Below are positions 8,815 through 18,079 of a DNA stretch of 64,000 nucleotides, piece by piece; the first letter of the stretch is position 1; every line of letters starts with the position of its first letter. Below the pieces are notes generated by a model. That model was not told the DNA's origin. It saw only the letters and a list, made by a program, of their open reading frames with translations, and did not search any database. Position numbers and translations under genes: made by a program. Source of the stretch: Paraburkholderia sp. BL21I4N1 (GTDB lineage: Bacteria; Pseudomonadota; Gammaproteobacteria; Burkholderiales; Burkholderiaceae); NCBI RefSeq assembly GCF_002973525.1, contig NZ_PVEN01000001.1, positions 1,178,001 to 1,242,000 of the forward strand, given 5' to 3'.

Positions 8815-11598
8815 TCAGAACTTGTAGGTCGCGCCGATCTGCGCAAAACGCCCGACGTAGGAGTACAGCGACGTGTCGTAACCGGACTGGTAGCTCGCGT
8901 TCATGAAGGTCGGATCGAACGGCGGCGCGCGGTTGAAGATGTTGTCGACACCCGCATAGAGCGTCCAGTGCTTGATCCCCGTGTAGCTGAAGAACAGGTT
9001 GAACTGGCTGTAGGACGCGATACCGTCCTTCATGCCGGGATAGTTCCCCGGCGGCAGAATGGCTTGCGCGTAAGGCCCGGTATAAACCCAGGTCAAGGTC
9101 GCATTCCACTTCTGGTAGTTCCAGTTCAGATCGGTATTGCCTTTCCAGCGCGGGAAGCTGGCACCGAACGGCGTATTCTGCGCGCCGTTGTTGCCGGCGA
9201 AGTCGGTCGTAACGCCGCCCACCGGCATCTTGAAGTGCCAGACATAGGTCCAGTCGCCGGACAGCGTGAACGTGCCAATTTTGGTGGCCACCGATTGCCG
9301 GAACGTCGTTTCGAAGCCGTCCGTATCGAGCGACGCCAGGTTCTGATACGGCAGCAGAACGTAGGCGATCGAACCGTTCGGGTTGCGGATGACTTTCGAC
9401 GGGTCGTTCTCATTCACCACGGACTGGATATCGTCGGTGCCGATCACGTTGTCGATGTGGATCTTGTACCAGTCGAAGCCGATGTCGGTGGTGCGTGTCG
9501 GCGACAACTGGAAGCCGAGATTGTAGTTCTTGGTCCGCTCCGGTTGCAGGTTGCGCGAGCCCGCCTGGATTTCTTCACGCAACGCGTAAGCGCCCGGATC
9601 GTTCGGATCGTTCGGATCGATTGCGCCCTGGGCACCGAAGGTTTTCGACGAGGTGTTTTCGATCAGCGTCGGCGCGCGGAAGCCGCGCGTGTACGACCCA
9701 TACATCGTCAATTCACGAACCGGCTGGAAGCGCAGCGCGAAACGCGGCGAGAAGGCACCGCCGAAATCGCTGTAGTGATCGTAACGGCCGGACTGGCTGA
9801 AGGTCAGGTTCGTCAGCAGCGGGATATCGACCTGGTAATAGACCGCGGCCACGTTGCGTTCGCCGTCGACGGACTGGATCGACGGATTGACGTAGGTGCC
9901 GTTCACATAGCCCGCGCCGGTGCCGATGTACTGGCTCTGGTGCAGGAACTGGGCGCCGAAACCGAGCCCGACGTCGCCGGTGGGCAGCGTGAACAGGTGG
10001 GGTGTCGCCAGCGTGGCGTCGACCGCGTCGAGCTTCGTGATCGCCTGCGTCGACGTGCTGCCGTACAACCCGTTCAAACCATTCGGCGTCGCGGACGGAT
10101 TGGCGAAGTCGAACACGCCGTTCTGAATGATGTTGGTCAGCGCGTTCGCGTTGATCAGGTTCGTATAGTTGTTCGACACCGTATTCTGCGAATGCGTATA
10201 CGCGGTGCTCCAGTCCCAGTCTCCAATGCCGGGGGTCGTGAAGGTGCCCTTCACACCCGTGGCGGCACGCCAGAAATTGGAACTGGTGCGAACCGATTGC
10301 GTGGCGGGGAACGCGTAGCGAAGCTGCGTCGGCACGCCGAACGGGTTGTAGGGGTTGCTTGCGGGCACAACGTTCGAGATCAGATTGACGCCGCCGGTGG
10401 CGGGGTCGTAAGTCTGCGTGCTGGAGCTCAACCGTCCGACGAAATTATTGGTGTTGGTCGTATTGTTGCTCTCCCACAGATCGGCGAACGCCTGCATCGC
10501 GTCGTTGATCTTGAAGTCGGCATGGACCTTTGCGCTCAGGCGTTCGGTCCACGGCGAGAGAGAGGTCGCGTAGGCGGTATTGTTCTGGCAGACGGTGCCG
10601 CCTGAACCATAAGTCTGCGCATTGGCATTGGCCGGCACGACCGTGCCGCCATTGGGGCAAGGGCTCAGCGGCACATTGCCGATGCCGTTGCCGCGTCGCC
10701 AGTAAGACGGCGACTGGTTGGAGAGGCCGCCGGGCTGATTCGAGAAATCCTGGTTCTGCGTCGTGTCGCGGTCGGAGGCCAGAAAGCCGTTCGATTTGTA
10801 GTAACTGAGCGCGGCCGTCACGTTGAAGCGGTCCGAATTCAGATCGCCGATACCGCCCAGAATACTGAACCGGGTGGTGCCCTGGCCGCCGCCGTTCTGC
10901 GTGGCGCCGCCGTAGCTGCCGCCCAGTTCCAGCCCCTGAAAATTGTGTTTGGTGATGATGTTCACCACACCGGCAATGGCGTCGGAACCGTACTGCGAGA
11001 CGGCACCGGTCTTCACGATTTCAATGCGATCGATGATGTTCAACGGCAACGTGTTCACGTCGAAAAACTGATCGGTCCCATTGACGGCGAATGCGTAGGG
11101 CGCGACGCGCTGTCCATCCACCAGCACCAGCGTGTACTTCTCGCTGAGGCCGCGCAGCGCGATGCCCGCACCGCCGGGTGCGAAGCTGTTGGTCGATCCT
11201 TCGCCCCAACTGCTGGCCGAATTGGCGGACACGTTGCGCAGGTAGTCGGCCACGTTGGTATAGCCGCTGTTTTCTATGTCCTTCGCCGTGATCTTCTGAA
11301 CCTGATTGAAGCCCACCTTGTCGGCGCTGCGAATCAACGATCCGGTCACTTCGAAGGTTTTGATCTGTTGAACCTTCTCTTTGGACGCGGGCGCGGTGCT
11401 GGTGGGGGTGCTCGTGGCCATGCCGGGAGCCGCGCTTTTAGCCGGATTGACGGCCGGTGCCGTGGAGGGTGCCGCGGCCGTATTTCCCGCCGTGGTGGGC
11501 TGGCTCTGCGCGAATGCCGGTACGGCGAGCGCAGCCGAAAACGCCAGTTCGGCCCAGATTATTCTTTTAATGGCTAATGCCAATGCACGCTGTTTCAA
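8815..11598 (-). CDS. TonB-dependent outer-membrane receptor
   Basis: A 927-residue receptor: signal peptide (positively charged start, hydrophobic run, AVPAFAQ cleavage region), an Ala/Pro/Thr-rich linker of about 70 residues, a plug domain (VTGSLIRS, GLSEKYTLVLVDGQRV, TGAVSQYGSDAIAGVVNIITK-type motif) and a large beta-barrel ending in IGATYKF with the terminal aromatic residue. It imports a large ligand with TonB energy. The start is TTG at 11598, preceded by AAGGGGA at good spacing; upstream in-frame ATG codons would bury the signal peptide. No TonB, siderophore or ABC gene is near, and the ligand is unknown. The plug style (GSLIRS, sugar/peptide-type) resembles carbohydrate or peptide receptors rather than classical siderophore receptors. 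Confidence 0.92.
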   Translation of the reverse strand: MKQRALALAIKRIIWAELAFSAALAVPAFAQSQPTTAGNTAAAPSTAPAVNPAKSAAPGMATSTPTSTAPASKEKVQQIKTFEVTGSLIRSADKVGFNQVQKITAKDIENSGYTNVADYLRNVSANSASSWGEGSTNSFAPGGAGIALRGLSEKYTLVLVDGQRVAPYAFAVNGTDQFFDVNTLPLNIIDRIEIVKTGAVSQYGSDAIAGVVNIITKHNFQGLELGGSYGGATQNGGGQGTTRFSILGGIGDLNSDRFNVTAALSYYKSNGFLASDRDTTQNQDFSNQPGGLSNQSPSYWRRGNGIGNVPLSPCPNGGTVVPANANAQTYGSGGTVCQNNTAYATSLSPWTERLSAKVHADFKINDAMQAFADLWESNNTTNTNNFVGRLSSSTQTYDPATGGVNLISNVVPASNPYNPFGVPTQLRYAFPATQSVRTSSNFWRAATGVKGTFTTPGIGDWDWSTAYTHSQNTVSNNYTNLINANALTNIIQNGVFDFANPSATPNGLNGLYGSTSTQAITKLDAVDATLATPHLFTLPTGDVGLGFGAQFLHQSQYIGTGAGYVNGTYVNPSIQSVDGERNVAAVYYQVDIPLLTNLTFSQSGRYDHYSDFGGAFSPRFALRFQPVRELTMYGSYTRGFRAPTLIENTSSKTFGAQGAIDPNDPNDPGAYALREEIQAGSRNLQPERTKNYNLGFQLSPTRTTDIGFDWYKIHIDNVIGTDDIQSVVNENDPSKVIRNPNGSIAYVLLPYQNLASLDTDGFETTFRQSVATKIGTFTLSGDWTYVWHFKMPVGGVTTDFAGNNGAQNTPFGASFPRWKGNTDLNWNYQKWNATLTWVYTGPYAQAILPPGNYPGMKDGIASYSQFNLFFSYTGIKHWTLYAGVDNIFNRAPPFDPTFMNASYQSGYDTSLYSYVGRFAQIGATYKF

Positions 11599-12617
11599 TT
11601 TTTCCCCTTTTCGCTTGTAAATAGAGCTGCGCCAAAATGGTCGGCGAGGTCTCGTGAACCTCGCCACGCGATTGACGGCGCTATTGCGCCGCACCATATC
11701 AAGCTGTCCCATCCATTCACTTCGCGGCACGCCGATTCACCGTGCGAATAACTGAAGACGAACGGACGGGACACGCTAAATTTCAACGTGTCGGATTACT
11801 GGGTGATGGAAATTAAAATGGCTGGTTTTCTTGTGTCTCACGCAAGTGTGGCCGAACCTGCGGCCTATCTTTTTAACGTTCACTTCGTCTGCTTAAGCGG
11901 CACAGGGGCGTATTTCGGGAATAAAAAGGCCTGAAAAATATATGCATTCAGCCTACTTTCATCCGACAGATTTCATACTCTTTGCCGTGCGATACCTTAC
12001 AGACCATCTTGAGATCGGGAAGATAGCAAGAAAAAAAATTACGTTGCAAACTTTTTTTGATGAAAACACAAAAAGTTTCATTGAGAAGAAGCGCGTGCTT
12101 TGTAAATGAAAGGAATTGGTAATATTGATTATGCTATTCGAGTGAACGGTGATTGCGCGAATGGCGCGCGCGAAAACCGAAGTCAGCGTGTCAGGCTGAG
12201 AAATATGAAACCGATGAAGCGCGTCGCAGAAAGCAGGCGTAGAAATTCCGATGGCTCTACGGAATGTCTTCGGATAGAAGGCGAATCAACGAGTTTGTCT
12301 GCGCGGCGACGTTACCTGGAAATCCGTTGATCGATTGCGGTATCGCCGATCGGCGCGAATATCGCGCACGAGATTGGAGTTTTGCGCTTCGACCGTATTC
12401 GGTTTTATTGCCGGATCCGAAGGCTTTGCGAGAAAGCTTTCGAAACGGCCCGGTTTTCGTGTGCGCCACCCATCCTCGCGACTGGCCGTGTGCGAAACGC
12501 GAATCACGCGGCGTGAAATCGCGGGCATGCAGGCTCACGCCGGTTCACGCAGGTGGCTGACATTTTTCACATGCTAGGATCATTCGCGACGCGATTCACG
12601 GCGAGGTCGAGCAGGCA
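11599..12617. other. Long AT-rich intergenic region between divergent genes
   Basis: About 1 kb separates the TonB receptor (minus) and the J-domain protein (plus). From about 11780 to 12140 the sequence is clearly richer in A/T than its surroundings. Short open frames at 12106-12330 and 12257-12538 lack ribosome-binding sites and domain similarity. The region probably carries the receptor's promoter and regulatory sites, but no box could be assigned with confidence. Confidence 0.5.
12048..12078. repeat. AT-rich inverted repeat
   Basis: AAACTTTTT (12048-12056) and AAAAAGTTT (12070-12078) are perfect 9-bp arms around a 13-nt loop. It lies in the AT-rich part of the intergenic region. It could be an operator or simply reflect the composition. 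Confidence 0.35.
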
Positions 12618-13361
12618 ATGACAACTCTTTATGACACGCTCGGCGTGCCCACGCACGCCACCGACGACGAAATCAAGCGCGCCTATCGCAAGGCCGCGAT
12701 GAAGTGGCACCCGGACCGCAACAGCGGCGCGGAAGAGGTTGCGCGCGCCACCTTCCAGGAGATTAAAGACGCGTACGCGATCCTCTCCGACGCCGCGCAA
12801 CGCAAGGTATACGACGCGGTCTACGCCGAGCAGATGCGCGGCTGGGAGGCGCAGCGTACGCGTCGGGAACGCGCCCAGGCGGAGCGCGAAGCCGCGGTGC
12901 GAGCCGCCGACGAAGCGGCCTACGCGGAGATGGTGTCGCTCGCCATGCGTTTCGCCGACGAAGGCCACAACCGCGACGTGCTGTTCGGCGTGTTGCTCGG
13001 GCGCCGCTGCGAGGCGCGGCGAGCCGCGCAGATCGCGGACAGCGTGGCGGCGTTGCAGAAGGCGCGGCGCGAGGCGGAAGCGGCGGCGAAGGTCGACGTG
13101 CAGGGGGCGGCCGCGGAAACCGCGTTCGACAGCGTAGACGCTGCTTCGGGTTTGGCTGCCGCTGCCGCTGCCGCGAAACGAGGCGCTGCAACGGGTGACG
13201 CGCCGGCGAATCGCACGGGCCGCGGCAAGCGCGACGGTACGCGGGAGGACACGCGCGGAGAACCGCACGAAGGCAAACCCGACGACCCCACCGCCGCCGC
13301 GCATCCCGCTGGCGTACTGGGCGGTCTCTGGTTTCAATTCCTGAACGGCCTGAGGTTCTGA
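12618..13361 (+). CDS. J-domain (DnaJ-like) co-chaperone of unknown partner
   Basis: A 247-residue protein with an N-terminal J domain (residues 1-66: YDTLGVPTHATDDEIKRAYRK, HPD at about 33-35, FQEIKDAYAILSD). The HPD tripeptide that stimulates DnaK ATPase is present. There is no Gly/Phe region and no zinc-finger domain, so it is a type III (class C) J protein rather than DnaJ itself. After an Arg/Ala-rich helical segment the last 100 residues are low-complexity (Ala runs, charged tail). It ends in a hydrophobic GVLGGLWFQFLNG segment that may touch membrane or a client. It stands alone, so client and trigger are unknown. Confidence 0.88.
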   Translation: MTTLYDTLGVPTHATDDEIKRAYRKAAMKWHPDRNSGAEEVARATFQEIKDAYAILSDAAQRKVYDAVYAEQMRGWEAQRTRRERAQAEREAAVRAADEAAYAEMVSLAMRFADEGHNRDVLFGVLLGRRCEARRAAQIADSVAALQKARREAEAAAKVDVQGAAAETAFDSVDAASGLAAAAAAAKRGAATGDAPANRTGRGKRDGTREDTRGEPHEGKPDDPTAAAHPAGVLGGLWFQFLNGLRF

Positions 13362-13570
13362 CGCGTCACGCGGGCAGCCACCCCCGCTGCGCGTTCCGTA
13401 TCGCGATTGTCGCGTTTCAGGCCGCTCAGTCACGACCGGCAGGCTCTTTATCCGCCCCGTCGCCGTAGCCAGAATGACGCCCTTGAGTGCGTGTGTTTGC
13501 GAGCGCGTCCGGCCGGCGCTCGTGATTCGCCACGTCACGCCGCGGCCGGATTTCGGGGAAGGGCTGATCG

Positions 13571-15148
13571 ATGAAAACTGCAACGTCACACGGAGAGGCC
13601 GGCGCCCAACCGCTGATTCTCGCCGCCGTCTGTTTATCCGCGCTGGTGCTGCCGCTCGCTTTCTCGGGCGGCGCGGTCGCCACGCCCGCGATCGGGCGCG
13701 ATCTGGGCGGCAGCGCGGGCGCGCTGACCTGGATCACGAATGCCTTCATGCTGAGCTTCGGCAGCCTGCTGATGGCGGCCGGCGCGCTGGCCGATCAGTT
13801 CGGCCGGAAGCGGCTTTTTGCGGCCGGGCTGGGTGGTTTTATCGTGGCTTCGCTGGCGCTGAGTCTGGCGCCTTCGGTGGCCTGGCTCGACGCGTTGCGC
13901 GCGCTACAGGGCGTCGCGGCGGCGGCGTCGCTGGCGAGTGGTTCCGCGGCGCTTGCGCAGGAATTTGACGGCCACGCGCGCACCCGCGCATTCAGCCTGC
14001 TGGGGACGAGCTTCGGACTCGGCCTTGCATTCGGTCCGCTGATGGCGGGTGCGCTGATTACGCACTTCGGCTGGCGCGCGATCTTCGTGACGATCGCCGC
14101 GATCGGTGCGCTCGCCTTCGTGTTCGGCGTGCCGCGCATGCGTGAAACGCGCGATCCGGCCGCCACCGGTCTCGACTGGCCCGGCACGTTGAGCTTCACC
14201 GCCACGCTCGGACTCTTTACGGTCGCGGTGATTCAGGCGCCGCAAGCCGGTTGGTCCAGCGTGCTGGTGATCGGCCTGCTGGCCGGGTCGGCGGCGATGC
14301 TGGCCGTGTTCGTGACGGTGGAACTACGCGTCGCGCGGCCGATGCTGGACCTGAGCCTGTTTCGCTATCCGCGTTTCGTGGGCGTGCAGATTCTGCCCGT
14401 CGGCACCTGCTATTGCTACATCGTGCTGATCGTGATGTTGCCGCTGCGTTTTATCGGCGCGGAAGGCCTTAGCGAAATGGAGGCGGGTCTGCTGATGATT
14501 GCGTTGTCGGCACCGTTACTCGCCGTGCCGCTGCTGGTTGCTTCGCTGACACGATGGATGTCGGCCGGCGTGCTGTCGGGGCTCGGCTTTCTGATCGCGG
14601 CGATGGGGCTCTACTGGTTGAGCCGTGTCGACATCGGCGCATCGCGCGGGTCGGCGATCGTGCCGATGCTGATAGTCGGCATCGGCGCGGGCATGCCATG
14701 GGGTTTGATGGACGGTCTGTCGGTGAGTGTCGTGCCGAAGGAGCGCGCCGGCATGGCCACGGGTATTTTCAGCACGACGCGCGTGGCCGGCGAAGGCATT
14801 GCGCTGGCGATCGTCACGGCGATACTCGCGAGCCTCGCGCAACACAGCCTCGCACGACTAACGGCGGACGGCAGCCCCGCGATGAGGCAACGCATCGCCG
14901 AAGCAGCGCAGCGTTTGACGACGGGCGACCTCGCGAGCGGCGCCGCGAGTCTGCCGCAAATCAGCCGGCACGCACTCGCGCTCAGTTATACCCACGCGTT
15001 CACGAGTTTGCTGCATGTATTGATCGTGATCACGTTGCTGTCGGCGTGCGCGTCGTTCGCGTTTTTGAGCCGCACGGGAGCGCCGGACGGCGAGCACGAT
15101 GAGGACGCCAGGTTACCGCATGAGGTGGAGGAGTCACCCGTGGTGTGA
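13571..15148 (+). CDS. MFS transporter, DHA2 (EmrB/QacA-type) drug-efflux family
   Basis: A 525-residue proton-coupled antiporter with about 14 predicted membrane helices. The MFS loop motif between helices 2 and 3 reads GALADQFGRKRLFAAG. The motif-C-like segment GTSFGLGLAFGPLMAGALITHFGWRAIF in helix 5 marks it as an exporter. It probably expels toxic organic compounds at the inner membrane. No membrane-fusion partner (EmrA) or regulator is next to it. The ATG at 13571 has GGGGAAGGG about 8 nt upstream. The cytoplasmic tail is short and acidic. Confidence 0.88.
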   Translation: MKTATSHGEAGAQPLILAAVCLSALVLPLAFSGGAVATPAIGRDLGGSAGALTWITNAFMLSFGSLLMAAGALADQFGRKRLFAAGLGGFIVASLALSLAPSVAWLDALRALQGVAAAASLASGSAALAQEFDGHARTRAFSLLGTSFGLGLAFGPLMAGALITHFGWRAIFVTIAAIGALAFVFGVPRMRETRDPAATGLDWPGTLSFTATLGLFTVAVIQAPQAGWSSVLVIGLLAGSAAMLAVFVTVELRVARPMLDLSLFRYPRFVGVQILPVGTCYCYIVLIVMLPLRFIGAEGLSEMEAGLLMIALSAPLLAVPLLVASLTRWMSAGVLSGLGFLIAAMGLYWLSRVDIGASRGSAIVPMLIVGIGAGMPWGLMDGLSVSVVPKERAGMATGIFSTTRVAGEGIALAIVTAILASLAQHSLARLTADGSPAMRQRIAEAAQRLTTGDLASGAASLPQISRHALALSYTHAFTSLLHVLIVITLLSACASFAFLSRTGAPDGEHDEDARLPHEVEESPVV

Positions 15149-15362
15149 CGAAAGGGACGTTGGCCGCCAGACCATAGACGTAGGCCGATTTGATCGAGAC
15201 CGCAACCTTTAGCGCGGCCAGCCGCGCTTCTAGAATCAAAGACACGTTCTTACCGTTCGCGACGCGAGTCGAGCGAATGCCGTTCCGTTCTGACCGATCT
15301 CCACCTTCAGGCCATCCCTCAAGCGGTCTCTCACGCAGTCCCTCCCATGAGGTACGACGCTC

Positions 15363-15566
15363 ATGTTCACTTTCATTATTGTCGTCGCGGTGGCGGCCTT
15401 CGTTCCCTACGTCGCGGCGCCGGGTATTGCTAACGGCGTCAAGGCGATCAGCAAGCCGGCCACTGCCGCGATGCAGTTCGAAACGGCTCCGCCCGCGGCT
15501 GTGCTAGACAGCGACGCAGCCAATCGGATCGTGTCGGAGAGACGCGACAGCGAGGCCGCGAGTTGA
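15363..15566 (+). CDS. Small protein with N-terminal membrane segment
   Basis: A 67-residue protein: MFTFIIVVAVAAFVPYVAAPGIA forms one hydrophobic segment that could be an anchor or signal peptide, followed by a polar tail rich in Ala, Asp and Ser. The sequence GAGG lies about 9 nt before the ATG. No named family is recognised. It is followed by about 250 bp without genes. Confidence 0.4.
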   Translation: MFTFIIVVAVAAFVPYVAAPGIANGVKAISKPATAAMQFETAPPAAVLDSDAANRIVSERRDSEAAS

Positions 15567-15814
15567 GGAGATTTGATGCGCCGCAGTCATGTGACAAAAC
15601 ACGGCGAGAGAGTGTGTGAATGACAGCGTGTTGAAAGCTTCGTCGCTCACGCTGCTAAACTGGCGAGCAAAAGCAATGCGCTGCGCCGGACAGTCGGGCT
15701 CCTGGTACAACTTCCCGTAGCGCCATCAATCAGGTCATCGTAGTGTCACGAGGGCGCAAGACTGCGACGGCAGAATGCCGCACACAAGCAAAAAAACATG
15801 GGTACGGGGTGAGC

Positions 15815-16288
15815 GTGACCAGAAAATATAAGGTGCTGTTTCTTTGTCGTGAGAATTCAGCAAGCAGCATCATTGCCGAAGCTTTATTACGGGAACTGGC
15901 GGGACACCGTTTCGATGCATTCAGCGCGGGGCCGGAACCGGCCGCGCGGGTTCATCCCTTTGCCGTGGCGCAATTGCGGCCGGGCATTTCGGAACTCGGC
16001 GTGCTCGGCGCCAAAAGCTGGCTGGAATTCACCGGTAAATGGGCGCCGCGAATGGATGTGATTGTTGCCATGGACGAATTCGTCGCCGCACCCCTTGCGC
16101 CTGTCTTTCCCGGTGAACCGGTTTTGTATCGCTGGAGCTTTGCCGATCCGCTGGCGGACGGCGTGTCGGAGGCGGAGCGTGGGCGGCTGTTCGACAAACT
16201 GTTCTGGCAGATCGTGCGGCAGATCAGCGCATTCATTCAATTACCGCAGTACGCGGTGCCGCCGCAACTCACCCCGTGCAACGCGTAA
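15815..16288 (+). CDS. Low-molecular-weight phosphatase/ArsC-like protein with degenerate P-loop
   Basis: A 157-residue protein with the fold pattern of low-Mr tyrosine phosphatases and thioredoxin-type arsenate reductases. It starts with KYKVLFLC, then an SSIIAEALLREL helix, the FDAFSAGPEPAARVHPFAV segment, and DVIVAMDEF and WSFADPL near the C-terminus, the latter giving the usual late Asp-Pro acid. The P-loop should be CX5R(S/T). Here it is CRENSASS, with Ser in place of the essential Arg, so phosphatase or reductase activity is doubtful. A GTG at 15815 with GGGGTG upstream is chosen. The frame is open back to 15743 but without similarity. It is convergent with the H-NS-like gene, 7 bp apart. 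Confidence 0.75.
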   Translation: MTRKYKVLFLCRENSASSIIAEALLRELAGHRFDAFSAGPEPAARVHPFAVAQLRPGISELGVLGAKSWLEFTGKWAPRMDVIVAMDEFVAAPLAPVFPGEPVLYRWSFADPLADGVSEAERGRLFDKLFWQIVRQISAFIQLPQYAVPPQLTPCNA

Positions 16289-16295
16289 CGCCGGA

Positions 16296-16622
16296 TTAAC
16301 GATTGTTCGAACGGGCCAGTGGACTGCCTGCGAACGGATCGTTTTTCCAGTCCACGTTTTTCTTCGGCTGCGGGGTGGGGGCCGGCGCTGCCGACAATTC
16401 AAAGTGGTCGATTGATTGGCCCGCGCTGATTGCCTGTTTGAGCCACTGAGGCATTTCGCCCTGGCCGTCCCAGCTATCTCCGGTTGCGCTACGGTAGCGC
16501 GCGTCTTTTTGCGCCGCGGGCTCGGCCGCCAATACCGCTGCCAGATCTTCCGGCTCGATACCAAACTCTTCCATGCGATGGCGGAGATACGCAATCATGC
16601 TATCTCGCTTCCTTTCGTCCAT
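16296..16622 (-). CDS. H-NS-family DNA-binding protein, short form
   Basis: A 108-residue protein. Residues about 40-75 (ARYRSATGDSWDGQGEMPQWL) align with the H-NS/MvaT C-terminal DNA-binding domain of Burkholderiaceae, where the core loop normally reads WSGRGRAPxWL. Here the positively charged GRGR loop is replaced by GQGEMP, which should weaken minor-groove binding. The N-terminus is only about 30 residues (acidic-basic helix), shorter than the coiled coil of full H-NS proteins. A Pro/Lys-rich tail follows. An AAGGA lies 10 nt before the ATG. It could act as a dominant-negative partner of full-length H-NS, but this is inference. Confidence 0.72.
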   Translation of the reverse strand: MDERKRDSMIAYLRHRMEEFGIEPEDLAAVLAAEPAAQKDARYRSATGDSWDGQGEMPQWLKQAISAGQSIDHFELSAAPAPTPQPKKNVDWKNDPFAGSPLARSNNR

Positions 16623-17406
16623 AAGATATTCGTCCTTCTAAAGCGTCCGGCGTTCTGTCAGTTACAGATTGCAAGGAAAAGCCGCGTATGCCTCGAGCCC
16701 ATCTAAATGGGGCCGGCCCGCGGTCGGGTTATCGAGTGAAGGAAATGCTTCTGGCAGCGTTAAATAACGTTGCTCCGTAAATTGCGGTACTGCATTTGTC
16801 CGGTCAGGCTGTCATTAATACCCGCTATGCCGATCGGCACGATCAAACACATTCAGCGCGTATTCCGGCGCACTGCCTGACGGCAGATAAGGCTGGATAA
16901 GCCTTGCGGCCGCCTGGGAACGAACGATGTTGACGATGCGCTGATTGCGTCCGGCTGGTTTCACGTCCACGCTCCGTCTCTCGCCGGTGCCTCGCGTGGT
17001 GCCGTTTTTTTACGTTATGGCAGCATCATAACGCACTGCGCGGCCAACGCACGCGCTGCTTTGTTGGATTTTGTGCGCGAGTGCGGCGAAGCGAACCGTG
17101 TCGACGGCAAATCGCATAGCTTGCGAGTCGGAGATTGAATTCCTGAGCGGCCGACCTATAACGGAACAGCGGAGCCAAAATCCGCGTTTCCAGCCTGTGG
17201 CGATCGATTCCGGCGCGCCGCGAGAACGCGTCCGACATCGGTTGCAGGTCTGGCAAGGAGTAGCTTGTTTAGTTCGGTGACTCGCCGCAGCAGTCATGCG
17301 TCGGCAATGACTCGTCCGTCGGTCCGATTGGGCGGCCAGACGATTTTTCGCGGATCGATTCCTTGGGAGGACGGGTACTGCTGCGCCGGATTCGAGGAGT
17401 CTGGAC
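16623..17406. other. Intergenic stretch without a recognised gene
   Basis: About 780 bp. Only short open frames without ribosome-binding sites or domain similarity were found on either strand. A few short hairpins are present (for example AAGGCT-GGATA-AGCCTT near 16888-16904). It probably contains the promoters of the two divergent genes. Confidence 0.45.
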
Positions 17407-17712
17407 ATGAAATTTCATTTATGGGTGGCAATGGCAAGCGCGGTACTGCTGCTGGTGCCGGTGACTGTCGGCGCGCTGCAGACGGATGGCGCGCCAGGCG
17501 ACGGCATGTCGGGCCGCACGCTGATGCAACAGAACGCGAACGAATCGGCGCAAGCAACGACCGACATGTCGTTCGGAGAACCGGGACAGCCCGTACAGGG
17601 CGTGCGGAACGCGTCTTATGGAGGCGTGGCCGCAGGGCAATCGGAAATGGGCGGCCGGCAGAGCCAGCCGTGTTCTTCCGGGCCGTTATGCCGGGTTTAT
17701 TTCGGTCAATAA
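17407..17712 (+). CDS. Small exported protein of unknown function
   Basis: A 101-residue protein with a clear signal peptide (MKFHLWVAMASAVLLLVPV, cleavage after VGA). The mature part is polar and Gly/Gln-rich, with two Cys close to the end (QPCSSGPLCRVYFGQ) that could form a disulfide in the periplasm. GAGGAG lies 7 nt before the ATG, which makes translation likely. No family is recognised. An intrinsic terminator lies about 260 bp downstream. Confidence 0.65.
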   Translation: MKFHLWVAMASAVLLLVPVTVGALQTDGAPGDGMSGRTLMQQNANESAQATTDMSFGEPGQPVQGVRNASYGGVAAGQSEMGGRQSQPCSSGPLCRVYFGQ

Positions 17713-18079
17713 AAAAGGATCGGCGGACGAGGATGCGGTGCGGGTGACCGGCATCGCAACTTCGCCCCGCCTTCACGCAGCGATACCATCGCTACCATCG
17801 GGCAACGCTCGCGTGCGTTCGAGCAATCGTTGTGCCCAATCTCCATGGCCGCACCAATAACCCCACGCGCGACCGCAATTTTTCGGGGTGGTCAGCGAGC
17901 GGTTTAATACGATGTTAAGGTGTGCGCATTCTGGTTATCGCTCGCTGATTTCCGGTGATGCAATCCACAGCAGGTCGACACGACCTGCTTTTTTATTCGG
18001 GGTGGGCAGTCCGCGAATCGATTAGCACGGCACTGCCGCTCCAATCCCACTCGTTGTTAAGTAACTCGCAAACAATACT
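17713..18079. other. Intergenic region with terminator; long 3' region or small RNA
   Basis: About 370 bp before the MFS gene. The first 190 bp hold no gene. From 17900 the sequence turns AT-richer (TTTAATACGATGTTAAGG), which may be a promoter, and the stretch ends in the intrinsic terminator at 17969-17994. The terminator could close the upstream gene or a small RNA of about 80 nt. Confidence 0.4.
17969..17994 (+). terminator. Rho-independent terminator
   Basis: AGCAGGTCG (17969-17977) pairs perfectly with CGACCTGCT (17981-17989) around an ACA loop, followed by six T (17989-17994). It is directed on the plus strand. Confidence 0.88.

Noticed and set aside
8968..10605. Plus-strand open frame opposite the TonB receptor
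   Set aside because: Mirror frame of the receptor with Arg-rich, non-homologous translation.
12106..12330. Open frame in the AT-rich intergenic region
   Set aside because: Weak start context, no similarity and high Arg/Ser content.
16756..16771. Short palindrome with TAACG arms
   Set aside because: Only 5-bp arms, expected by chance.
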